64,000 nucleotides of DNA from Mycolicibacterium sp. P1-18 (GTDB taxonomy: Bacteria > Actinomycetota > Actinomycetes > Mycobacteriales > Mycobacteriaceae), in contig NZ_NPKR01000006.1 in NCBI RefSeq assembly GCF_008329535.1, positions 124,001-188,000 on the forward strand, in the 5' to 3' direction. Both the position numbers and the translations under genes were made by a program. The notes below the pieces were generated by a model that saw only the letters and a list, made by a program, of their open reading frames with translations, ran no database searches and was not told where the DNA came from. The first letter of the stretch is position 1. Each line of letters begins with the position of its first letter. Shown in pieces: positions 28,566 to 35,474 of the stretch.

Positions 28566-29813
28566 ATGTCCTCGCCGGCAACGTCTTTGAGCTCCAAGGA
28601 GCGTCTCGAGGTGTTGTTCGGGGAGATGGAAGAACTTGCCGGGCAGCGCAACGCAATCGACAGCCGGTTGGTGGAGATCGCCGCCGAAATCGAAGGCGAC
28701 GGCATCTGGGGTGCCACCGGCTGCCGGTCAGTCCCGGCGCTAGTGGCCTGGAAGCTGGGCGTCAGCCCCCACACCGCCGAGACGATCGTGACCGCCGCCC
28801 GGCGACTCGAGGAGTTCCCGAAGTGTGCGGCGATGATGCGCGAGGGCCAGCTGTCGTTGGATCAAGTCGCGGTGATCGCCGAGCGCGCCGGGGAGGGCTC
28901 CGACGAGCACTACGCCCAGTTGGCGTCGGTGGCCACGGTGACGCAGTTGCGGTTCGCGATCAAACTCGAACCGCGACCCAAGCCTGATCCCCGGGCGGAG
29001 CCGGAGCGGTCGTTGTCCAAGACCGTCGGGGAAACGCACACCACCTACCGGATCCGGTTGCCGAAGGTGGAGGCCGCGAAGTTCGAGGCGGGGTTGGACT
29101 CACATCGGGACGCGTTGGTCGCGGCGTGGAAACGCGACCATGGTGTCGACGGTGACGACGACGGTCCGTCGGTGCAGACGCCGCCCTTCCCCACTGCCAC
29201 CGACGCATTCGTGAGTCTGGTCGAGGCCGGCTGGGACGCCGATGTCGCGCGGCGCCCGCATGGGCAGCACACCACCGTGGTGGTGCACCTCGACGTCGAG
29301 AACCGCAAGGCGGCGCTGCATCTGGGGCCGTTCCTGTCCGACGCGGACCGCCGGGGGCTGATGTGCGAGGCGGACTGCGAGATCTGGTTCGAACGCCACG
29401 GCCAGGTGATCGGCTCCGGTCGGGCGACCCGGCAGATCAGCCGCCGCCTGCGCCGGGCGCTGGAGCACCGCGACCGGTGCTGCGTGGTGCCCGGCTGCGG
29501 GTCGACCCGGGGTTTGCACGCTCACCACCTCATTCATTGGGAGGACGGCGGGCCCACCGAGTTGGACAACCTGGTGTTGCTGTGTCCGTTCCACCACCGC
29601 CTGCATCACAGCGGCGGGATCACGATCACCGGTCCGGCCGGCCACTTGGTCGTCACCGACGCCGACGGCGAACCGCTCAACCCCGGATCGTTGGCGCGCA
29701 CTCCCACCGGACCGCCACCGGCGGTGAAACCGTGCCGCGGCCCGCTTGGCGAACGCGCCGAATGGTGGTGGTACACACCCTTCGAACCCCAACCACCCCC
29801 GCCCGACAACTAG
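28566..29813 (+). CDS. HNH endonuclease of the 13E12/DUF222 repeat family
   Basis: A 415-residue protein of the mycobacterial 13E12 family: N-terminal DUF222 helical domain (residues ~10-290), then an HNH nuclease module with the zinc-like CCVVPGC, HAHHLIHW and LLCPFHHRLHH motifs (about 298-345). The 3' end is Pro-rich (FEPQPPPPDN). Members occur in many copies per genome and in Mtb some (REP13E12) serve as phage phiRv1 attachment sites; no activity of this protein is established. Bordered by inverted copies of a short repeat and placed between two metabolic clusters, it looks like a mobile or homing-type insertion. Confidence 0.88.
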   Translation: MSSPATSLSSKERLEVLFGEMEELAGQRNAIDSRLVEIAAEIEGDGIWGATGCRSVPALVAWKLGVSPHTAETIVTAARRLEEFPKCAAMMREGQLSLDQVAVIAERAGEGSDEHYAQLASVATVTQLRFAIKLEPRPKPDPRAEPERSLSKTVGETHTTYRIRLPKVEAAKFEAGLDSHRDALVAAWKRDHGVDGDDDGPSVQTPPFPTATDAFVSLVEAGWDADVARRPHGQHTTVVVHLDVENRKAALHLGPFLSDADRRGLMCEADCEIWFERHGQVIGSGRATRQISRRLRRALEHRDRCCVVPGCGSTRGLHAHHLIHWEDGGPTELDNLVLLCPFHHRLHHSGGITITGPAGHLVVTDADGEPLNPGSLARTPTGPPPAVKPCRGPLGERAEWWWYTPFEPQPPPPDN

Positions 29814-29867
29814 TTTCGGCGGACTGACGTCCTGAGACGTGCCGCTCGAAGAATGGATGCTGCGCCG

Positions 29868-29904
29868 TGATATCGCCGGCGATAGAGACTTCCAGGATGG
29901 GTCC
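29868..29904 (-). repeat. Short dispersed repeat, right copy A
   Basis: Inverted relative to the copy at 28486-28525. Contains the perfect 14-bp palindrome TATCGCCGGCGATA and, on the minus strand, GGACCCATCCTGGAAGTC. Confidence 0.75.
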
Positions 29905-29980
29905 GTGCCGGGCCGGCGGCCAACCGACGAACTCGTCCACCAAATCGTCGGTGGTCCACTCCCGTTGCGGCAACAGGCAG

Positions 29981-30017
29981 TGATATCGCCGGCGATAGAG
30001 ACTTCCAGGGTGGGTCC
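29981..30017 (-). repeat. Short dispersed repeat, right copy B
   Basis: Second right-hand copy, 113 bp from copy A and nearly identical to it, with the same TATCGCCGGCGATA palindrome, 16 bp beyond the LysR stop codon. Confidence 0.75.
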
Positions 30018-30032
30018 TTGCCGGGTCGTCGG

Positions 30033-30959
30033 CTAACCGACGAACTCGTCCACCAGATCGTCGGTGGTCCACTCCCGCTGCGGCAGCACGTCGCGCAGCA
30101 GCCGCAGGAGCGCCGGGTTGGTGCTGTCGCTGCGCCACGCGGCGTCCAGCTCCACCGGCCGCTCGCGGAACGCACCGATCGACCGGAACACCACACCCTC
30201 GGGGTGCAGCGTCGCCGCAGAGGCCGGCACCAGCGCGATGCCGATGCCCGAGCGCACCAACACCAGCATCGTGTGCACCTGGGTCACGTACTGGACGTAG
30301 CGCGGCGTGGCCCCGGCGATGGTGAACGTGCTGATCAGCAGGTCGTTGAAGTACCGCGCCTGCACCGGCGAGTACATGACGACGTCTTGGCCGTCCAGGT
30401 CGTTGAGCGTCAGCTGCCGCGGCAGGCTCGCCAGCGGATGCTCCCCGGGCAGGGCGGCGACCAGCTGCTCGTGCAGCAGCGGCCGCGACACGATTCCCGG
30501 CCGCTTCACCGGCGGCCGCACCATCCCCAGATCGATCTCCCCGGACATCAGACCCTCGAGCTGGACGGCCGACACCATCTCGCGCAACTCCAGTGTCACG
30601 TCGGGCAGCTCGGCGCGGGCACGCTCGAGCAATCGCGGCAGCACCGCATGAGCCGAGGCGGCGGTGAAGCCGACCACCACCGTGCCGAGATCTCCCGCGG
30701 GCACCCGCCGGACCGTCATCGCCGCGCCCTCGGCGAGTTGCAGGATGCGGCGCGCGTCCGGCAGGAACGCCACTCCGGCCGGGGTGAGCGTCACCGACCG
30801 GGTGGTGCGGTCGATCAGCTGCACGCCCAGCTCGGACTCGAGCTGCTGGATCTGCCTACTTAGTGGCGGCTGCGTCATGTGCAGGCGTTCGGCAGCGCGG
30901 CCGAAGTGAAGTTCCTCGGCGACGGCGATGAAGCAGGACAGTCTCGCCAGTGAGAACAT
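30033..30959 (-). CDS. LysR-family transcriptional regulator
   Basis: A 308-residue LysR regulator. The N-terminal helix-turn-helix reads FGRAAERLHMTQPPLSRQIQQLE (core TQPPLSRQI), followed by the linker helix and a type 2 periplasmic-binding-like effector domain, close to the BenM/CatR-like group (HFGRAAERL, GIGIALVPAS). ATG 30959 is preferred; an ATG at 30989 would add ten residues. It is the last gene after the semialdehyde dehydrogenase, dehydratase and glucarate dehydratase on the same strand. A T-N11-A palindrome at -65 of that operon's predicted start is its likely site. Its 3' end is duplicated downstream. Confidence 0.9.
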   Translation of the reverse strand: MFSLARLSCFIAVAEELHFGRAAERLHMTQPPLSRQIQQLESELGVQLIDRTTRSVTLTPAGVAFLPDARRILQLAEGAAMTVRRVPAGDLGTVVVGFTAASAHAVLPRLLERARAELPDVTLELREMVSAVQLEGLMSGEIDLGMVRPPVKRPGIVSRPLLHEQLVAALPGEHPLASLPRQLTLNDLDGQDVVMYSPVQARYFNDLLISTFTIAGATPRYVQYVTQVHTMLVLVRSGIGIALVPASAATLHPEGVVFRSIGAFRERPVELDAAWRSDSTNPALLRLLRDVLPQREWTTDDLVDEFVG

Positions 30960-31016
30960 CGATGCACACTCCGTATCGCTCAGCGCCATGGATGCGCCGA
31001 TCGGGTATGAGTGTAG

Positions 31017-32270
31017 CTACCAGCGCGGGCTGGCGGTCTCGAACTCCGGGTGAATGCTCTTCATGTACCCCGTGTCGTCGCGGTCCCTGATGCCGCACCG
31101 CAGGTACTGCTCGTGCAGGGCGCCCAGGGCGTCGTCGTCGATCTCGACACCGAGGCCCGGCGTCGTGGGTACCGCCACCGCACCGTCACGGATCTCGAGC
31201 ACGCCCGCCCTCACCACGTCCTCGGTCTTCCACGGCCAATGCGTGTCGCACGCGTAGCTCAAGTTCGGCGTCGCACCCGCCAGGTGGACCATGGCCGCCA
31301 GGCTGATGCCGAGGTGGGAATTGGAGTGCATCGACAGCCCGAGCCCGAAGGTGTCGCAGATGCCCGCCAGCAGCCGCGACCGCTGCAGACCGCCCCAGTA
31401 GTGGTGGTCCGAGAGCACCACCTTGACGGAGTCCTTCGCGACGGCCGGAGCCAACTGGTCGAACGCGACCACGCACATGTTGGTGGCCAACGGCATTGGC
31501 GACTGCGCTGCGACCTCGGCCATGCCGTCGAGGCCCGGCGTGGGGTCCTCCAGGTATTCGAGGACGCCCGCCAGGCCAGCGGCCACCTTGACCGACGTCT
31601 GCGGCGTCCACGCCGCGTTGGGATCCAGCCGCAGCGGGTGCTCGGGGAACGCGTCCCGCAGCGCTTCGATCGCCTTCATCTCGTCCTCGGGCGGGAAGAC
31701 CCCGCCCTTCAGTTTGATTGCCGTGAAGCCATATTCGGCGATCATCCGCTGCGCCTGCGCGACGATCCCGGCGGGGTCGAGGGCCTCGCCCCAGGGGTCG
31801 GGCTCACCGCCCGGATGGGCGGCCCACTTGTAGAAGAGATAGGCGCTGAACGGAACCGCGTCGCGAACCTTACCGCCCAGCAGATCCGAGACCGGTCTGC
31901 CGGTGGCGTGGCCCTGCACGTCCAGGCAGGCCACCTCGAACGGCGAGAAGACCTGGTCGACGGCACTGGCCGAGGTGATCATGCCGGCCGTGCCGACTGC
32001 AGCGTCGTCACCCGCCAACCTGTGGGCGATGCGGGCTCGAATCTCGTTGAGCGCGAACACGTCCAGTCCGGTGATGGCGCCGGCGGCGGCATCCAGACGG
32101 GCCAGATGCCTGGTGTCGGCGTAGGTCTCCCCCAACCCCACCAGACCGGCGTCGGTGTCCAGCTGGATGATGGCGCGCAGGGCGAACGGCTGGTGGACGC
32201 CGACGGTGTTGAGCAACGGCGGGTCGGCGAACGCGACCGGCGTGATGCGCGCACCGGTGATGCGGATCAT
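31017..32270 (-). CDS. Glucarate dehydratase-family protein (enolase superfamily), copy 2
   Basis: A 417-residue enolase-superfamily dehydratase: substrate loop PLLNTVGVHQPFALR, K-x-K base in IKLKGGVFPPEDEM, metal ligands in RLDPNAAW, LEDPT and TNM, and the His-Asp region LSMHSNSHLGISLAAMVH. It is related to, but clearly distinct from, copy 1 at 18709-20055 (30 residues shorter, different N-terminus). Together with the neighbouring 5-keto-4-deoxyglucarate dehydratase and semialdehyde dehydrogenase it completes the route diacid to 2-oxoglutarate. The two copies may prefer different epimers, such as glucarate and galactarate or idarate. Confidence 0.87.
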   Translation of the reverse strand: MIRITGARITPVAFADPPLLNTVGVHQPFALRAIIQLDTDAGLVGLGETYADTRHLARLDAAAGAITGLDVFALNEIRARIAHRLAGDDAAVGTAGMITSASAVDQVFSPFEVACLDVQGHATGRPVSDLLGGKVRDAVPFSAYLFYKWAAHPGGEPDPWGEALDPAGIVAQAQRMIAEYGFTAIKLKGGVFPPEDEMKAIEALRDAFPEHPLRLDPNAAWTPQTSVKVAAGLAGVLEYLEDPTPGLDGMAEVAAQSPMPLATNMCVVAFDQLAPAVAKDSVKVVLSDHHYWGGLQRSRLLAGICDTFGLGLSMHSNSHLGISLAAMVHLAGATPNLSYACDTHWPWKTEDVVRAGVLEIRDGAVAVPTTPGLGVEIDDDALGALHEQYLRCGIRDRDDTGYMKSIHPEFETASPRW

Positions 32271-32301
32271 GGCGTGTCGCTCTTCGCGCGAGCGCTCATC
32301 G

Positions 32302-33228
32302 TCACACCGCCGCGAGCTCGTCGGCGATCACCGCGCGCCCTGCTGCGATGATGCCGGCCAGCGCGTCGACGTCCTCGGCCGACGGCATGATCAGCGGCGG
32401 CCGAACGGGTCCTGCCGCAACGCCTTCCATGCTGACGCCCGCCTTGATCAGCGACACCGCGTATCCCGGGACGGTGTCGCGCAGCCGGACCAGGGGGTGG
32501 AAGAAGTCCCGCAGCAACGCGGCGACCAAGGTCTCGTCGCCCCGCTCCAGCCCGTCGTAGAACGCCAGGGCGATCTCGGGTGCGAAGGCAAAGCTGGCCG
32601 ACGAGTAGAGCGTGACGCCGATTGCGCGGTACGCCTGCTGCGACACCTCGGCGGTCGGCAGACCGTTGAAGAACTGGAACGGCTTGCCCGAGGGCTCCAG
32701 GGCGTCGGTGACGGCGCGCACGATGCGGGCGACCAGGTCGACGTCACCCGTTCCGTCCTTGAAGCCGACCACGTTCGGGAAGTGGGCGACCTCCACGGCG
32801 GACGCCTCGCTGTAGCGGGCGTTGCCGCGGTTGTAGACGATCAACGGCAGGTCGGTGGCACCGGCGACCTCGCGGGTGTACTCGACGAGCCCACGCTGAG
32901 GCATGGTGACCAGGTAGGGCGGCAGCAGCAACAGGCCGTCGGCGCCTGCCTCGGCGGCGGCGCGGGCGAAGATCTTCGCCTGCGCAACCGAACCACCCGC
33001 GCCGGCGTAGACCGGCACCCGGCCGCCTGCCGCCTCGACCGCGGTGCGGACGATGCCGGCGAACTCGACGGCCTCCAGGGCATGGAATTCGCCTGTGCCG
33101 CAGGCGACGAACACGCCACCGGGGCCCGCGTCGACGCCCTTTGAGACGTGCTCGGCGAGCCGGCCGAGGTCGACGTCACCGTTCTCGGTGAACGGGGTGA
33201 CGGGGAAGAAGAGAACGCCGTCCAGCAT
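32302..33228 (-). CDS. kdgD: 5-dehydro-4-deoxyglucarate dehydratase
   Basis: A DHDPS-family aldolase-type enzyme that dehydrates and decarboxylates 5-keto-4-deoxyglucarate to 2-oxoglutarate semialdehyde. The 308-residue protein has the Schiff-base Lys at 157 (VVGFKDGTGD), the partner Tyr at 132 (VYNRGN) and the GTGEFHAL substrate loop (44-51) that marks KdgD rather than dihydrodipicolinate synthase (GTTGE). ATG 33228 has AGGAG nine bases upstream. It sits between the semialdehyde dehydrogenase and glucarate dehydratase genes, exactly the pathway neighbours. Confidence 0.92.
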   Translation of the reverse strand: MLDGVLFFPVTPFTENGDVDLGRLAEHVSKGVDAGPGGVFVACGTGEFHALEAVEFAGIVRTAVEAAGGRVPVYAGAGGSVAQAKIFARAAAEAGADGLLLLPPYLVTMPQRGLVEYTREVAGATDLPLIVYNRGNARYSEASAVEVAHFPNVVGFKDGTGDVDLVARIVRAVTDALEPSGKPFQFFNGLPTAEVSQQAYRAIGVTLYSSASFAFAPEIALAFYDGLERGDETLVAALLRDFFHPLVRLRDTVPGYAVSLIKAGVSMEGVAAGPVRPPLIMPSAEDVDALAGIIAAGRAVIADELAAV

Positions 33229-33259
33229 GTCGTGACTCCTTGTTTTCGCGGGGGTTTGG

Positions 33260-34864
33260 TCAGTCGTGGGTGAGTTGGCCGTCGACGCGGCGCCACAGCC
33301 CGTCGGGGTTTCCGTCGGCAATCGCGTTGGGCAGCAACGCGTTCGGGATGTTCTGGTAGCACACGGGCCGCAGGAACCGCTCGATCGCCCGGCCGCCGAC
33401 GGAGGTGGTGCGGGAGTCGGAGGTGGCGGGCGAGGGCCCACCGTGGACCATGGCGTGGCACACCTCGACACCCGTCGGCCAGCCGTTGAACAGGATGCGT
33501 CCGACCTTCAGCTCGAGCAGCGGCAGCAGTTCGGCGGCCTGGTCGTGATCGGAGTCGTCGACGTGCAGGGTTGCCGTCAGCTGACCCTCGAGATCGGTGA
33601 TGACCGAGGCCATCTCGGCGACGTCGGCGCACCGCACGACGATGCTGGACGCACCGAAGACCTCGGCCTGCAGCGCCTCGGAGCCCCGGAACGTGCCGGC
33701 GTCGGTACTGAACAGCGCGGCCCGGCAGGTCGTGCGGTCGTCGCCGGGCGTTCCGCGCACGACGAGGTCGGCGTCGGCGTCGAGTGCGGCCACGCCACGG
33801 GCGAAGTTCTCGGCGATGGTCGGCGTCAGCATCGGCGTCGGCTGCGCCTCCTGCACGGCGTCCTTGGCCGCGGCGAGGAACGTGTCCAGGTGGGGGCCGT
33901 CGACGGCGATGACGAGACCCGGGTTGGTGCAGAACTGACCCGAGCCCATCGTCAACGAGGCGACGAAGGCGCGGCCCAGTTCGGCGGCGCGGGTGGCCAG
34001 TGCCCCGTCGAGTAGGAAGACCGGGTTGATCGAGCTCATCTCGGCGTAGACGGGGATGGGCTCCCGGCGACCCGCCGCAGCGGCGACGAGAGCCAGCCCC
34101 GCCGTGCGTGATCCGGTGAAGCCGACCGCCTTGATGCGCGGATCGGTGACGAGCGTGGTCCCGAGTCCCGGACCGGTGCCGAACAGCATCGAGAAGGTGC
34201 CCGCGGGTAGACCGGACTGGGCAACGGCGTCGGTGATGGCGCGGCCGACGAGTTCGGAGGTACCCGGGTGGGCGTCGTGGGCCTTGACCACGACCGGGCA
34301 GCCCGCCGCCAGTGCCGACGCGGTGTCGCCGCCGGCGACGGAGAAGGCGAGCGGGAAGTTGCTGGCGCCGAACACCGCGACGGGGCCGAGCGGAACTGCA
34401 CGCTGACGGATGTCGGGGCGCGGCAGCGGCGTTCGTTCGGGCTGGGCGGGGTCGATGCGGGCGCCGTTCCAGCTGCCCTCCCGCAGCACGTCGGCGAACA
34501 GCCGCAGTTGTCCGGTGGTGCGGCCGACCTCGCCGGTGATGCGCGCCTGAGGCAGGCCGGTCTCGGCGGACGCCCTGGCGACCAGCGCGTCGCGCAGCGC
34601 CTCGACGTTGTCGGCGATGCGCTCGAGGAACGCCGCCCGGCGCTCGGAGGTGGTGGCGCGGTATTCGCCGAAGGCCGCAGCGGCGGCCGCACAGGCCCGG
34701 TCGACGTCACGGTCGTCGCCGTAGCGGTAGGCGGGTTGCAGTTCGGTGCCCGCGACGGGGTCGAACCCGCGGATCTCGGGGCCGTCGCCCGCGACGAGCT
34801 CGCCGGCGATGATCATCCGTCCGGTCAAGGCGGTGGTGGTCGGTGCGGTGTCGAAGGTCGTCAC
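33260..34864 (-). CDS. 2,5-dioxovalerate (2-oxoglutarate semialdehyde) dehydrogenase
   Basis: Aldehyde dehydrogenase of 534 residues oxidising 2-oxoglutarate semialdehyde to 2-oxoglutarate, the last step of the diacid route. It has the cofactor-binding GASNFPLAFSVAGGDTASALAAG region (core ASNFP), GFTGSRTAG, the general base Glu in AEMSSINP and the nucleophile in GSGQFCTNPG. The ASNFP and EMSSINP variants are typical of the KGSADH-type ALDHs linked to kdgD. GTG 34864 is chosen because a TAGCGT -10 lies 7 nt upstream. First gene of the operon ending with lysR. Confidence 0.9.
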   Translation of the reverse strand: MTTFDTAPTTTALTGRMIIAGELVAGDGPEIRGFDPVAGTELQPAYRYGDDRDVDRACAAAAAAFGEYRATTSERRAAFLERIADNVEALRDALVARASAETGLPQARITGEVGRTTGQLRLFADVLREGSWNGARIDPAQPERTPLPRPDIRQRAVPLGPVAVFGASNFPLAFSVAGGDTASALAAGCPVVVKAHDAHPGTSELVGRAITDAVAQSGLPAGTFSMLFGTGPGLGTTLVTDPRIKAVGFTGSRTAGLALVAAAAGRREPIPVYAEMSSINPVFLLDGALATRAAELGRAFVASLTMGSGQFCTNPGLVIAVDGPHLDTFLAAAKDAVQEAQPTPMLTPTIAENFARGVAALDADADLVVRGTPGDDRTTCRAALFSTDAGTFRGSEALQAEVFGASSIVVRCADVAEMASVITDLEGQLTATLHVDDSDHDQAAELLPLLELKVGRILFNGWPTGVEVCHAMVHGGPSPATSDSRTTSVGGRAIERFLRPVCYQNIPNALLPNAIADGNPDGLWRRVDGQLTHD

Positions 34865-34871
34865 GCGTCCA

Positions 34872-34900
34872 ACGCTAGGTCCCGGATCAATACATGTCCA
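34872..34900 (-). promoter_or_regulatory. Promoter of the kgsadh-kdgD-glucD-lysR operon (leaderless)
   Basis: On the minus strand TGGACA (34900-34895), a 17-bp spacer and TAGCGT (34877-34872), then 7 nt to the GTG at 34864. Transcription would begin at the start codon. Confidence 0.6.
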
Positions 34901-34921
34901 AGACCAATATGGCACCGACTA

Positions 34922-34936
34922 ATGCAGTAGCTGCAT
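34922..34936. promoter_or_regulatory. LysR-type binding site (T-N11-A palindrome)
   Basis: ATGCAG-TAG-CTGCAT is a perfect inverted repeat that contains T-N11-A, the LysR recognition pattern. Its centre is about 65 bp upstream of the predicted start point, the usual location of the LysR anchoring site. Confidence 0.6.
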
Positions 34937-34952
34937 CACGGTCGGCCCGACG

Positions 34953-35348
34953 TCAGGCGGACTTGCGACCCCGCAGCGCCAGGCGCTGCAGCACGTCCCT
35001 GCCCAACTCCCGCAGGTCGACGCGGGGCGACGCGGAGATGAGGGTGACCCCGTCGGCGACGCCGGCCACCTCGATGTCGGCGATCAACCCGGCCAGCCCG
35101 TCGACCGTGCCGGCGTAGCGCAGCGTTCCGTCGTCGACGACGGCCAGGTCGCGGACCGAGCGGAAGTCGGGGGCCACCGCCACCGTGACGTCGAGGATGA
35201 CCTCCACGTCGGCGCGGTCGGATTGGATCCGCGCGCGCCCGCGCTGGGCCCGCTGCAGGTCGGGGGCCGCCAACCGCACGGTCGGCTCACCGCCCGCCGT
35301 CAGCTCGCTCCAGTCGTCGCCCGCTCCGTCTACCACGAATAGCCGCAC
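34953..35348 (-). CDS. Hypothetical protein, 131 residues
   Basis: Product not recognised. From the GTG at 35348 it reads VRLFVVDGAGDDWSELTAGG and ends with LRELGRDVLQRLALRGRKSA. The stretch DGLAGLIADIEVAGVADGVTLI followed by an R-x-x-L-x-x-x-V-L-x-x-L end resembles the C-terminal part of flavin-dependent luciferase-like monooxygenases, but the flavin-binding barrel is missing, so it is either a small stand-alone protein or a remnant. A TTG at 35393 is an alternative start. Codon use looks coding. Lies between the diacid operon and the divergent pls gene. Confidence 0.55.
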   Translation of the reverse strand: MRLFVVDGAGDDWSELTAGGEPTVRLAAPDLQRAQRGRARIQSDRADVEVILDVTVAVAPDFRSVRDLAVVDDGTLRYAGTVDGLAGLIADIEVAGVADGVTLISASPRVDLRELGRDVLQRLALRGRKSA

Positions 35349-35462
35349 CTCCGCGAGGGTAGACGCGCCGCCGACGACGGGCGAGGGTTGCAATCACGGC
35401 GAATCCATCGGTATGACCTCGCGCATGGCGCGGCGCGGCGCGAACCACACGGGCGGGCTTAG

Positions 35463-35468
35463 TAGTTT
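35463..35468 (+). promoter_or_regulatory. Predicted -10 element of pls (leaderless)
   Basis: TAGTTT lies 6 nt before the GTG at 35475. The synthetase mRNA, and with it the coupled downstream genes, would begin at the start codon. Confidence 0.55.
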
Positions 35469-35474
35469 GTAGTC

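Larger units (their letters stand above)
29868..30093. repeat. Tandem duplication, two 113-bp units
   Basis: Units 29868-29980 and 29981-30093 are about 90% identical with exact 113-bp period. Each has the short repeat followed by the last codons of the LysR gene. In the outer unit the LysR stop TAG has become TGG, so it is a decaying partial gene end; the inner unit contains the functional terminus. Confidence 0.85.

Noticed and set aside
29868..30017. CRISPR array
   Set aside because: Only two tandem units of 113 bp explained by a gene-end duplication; no spacer variation and no cas genes.
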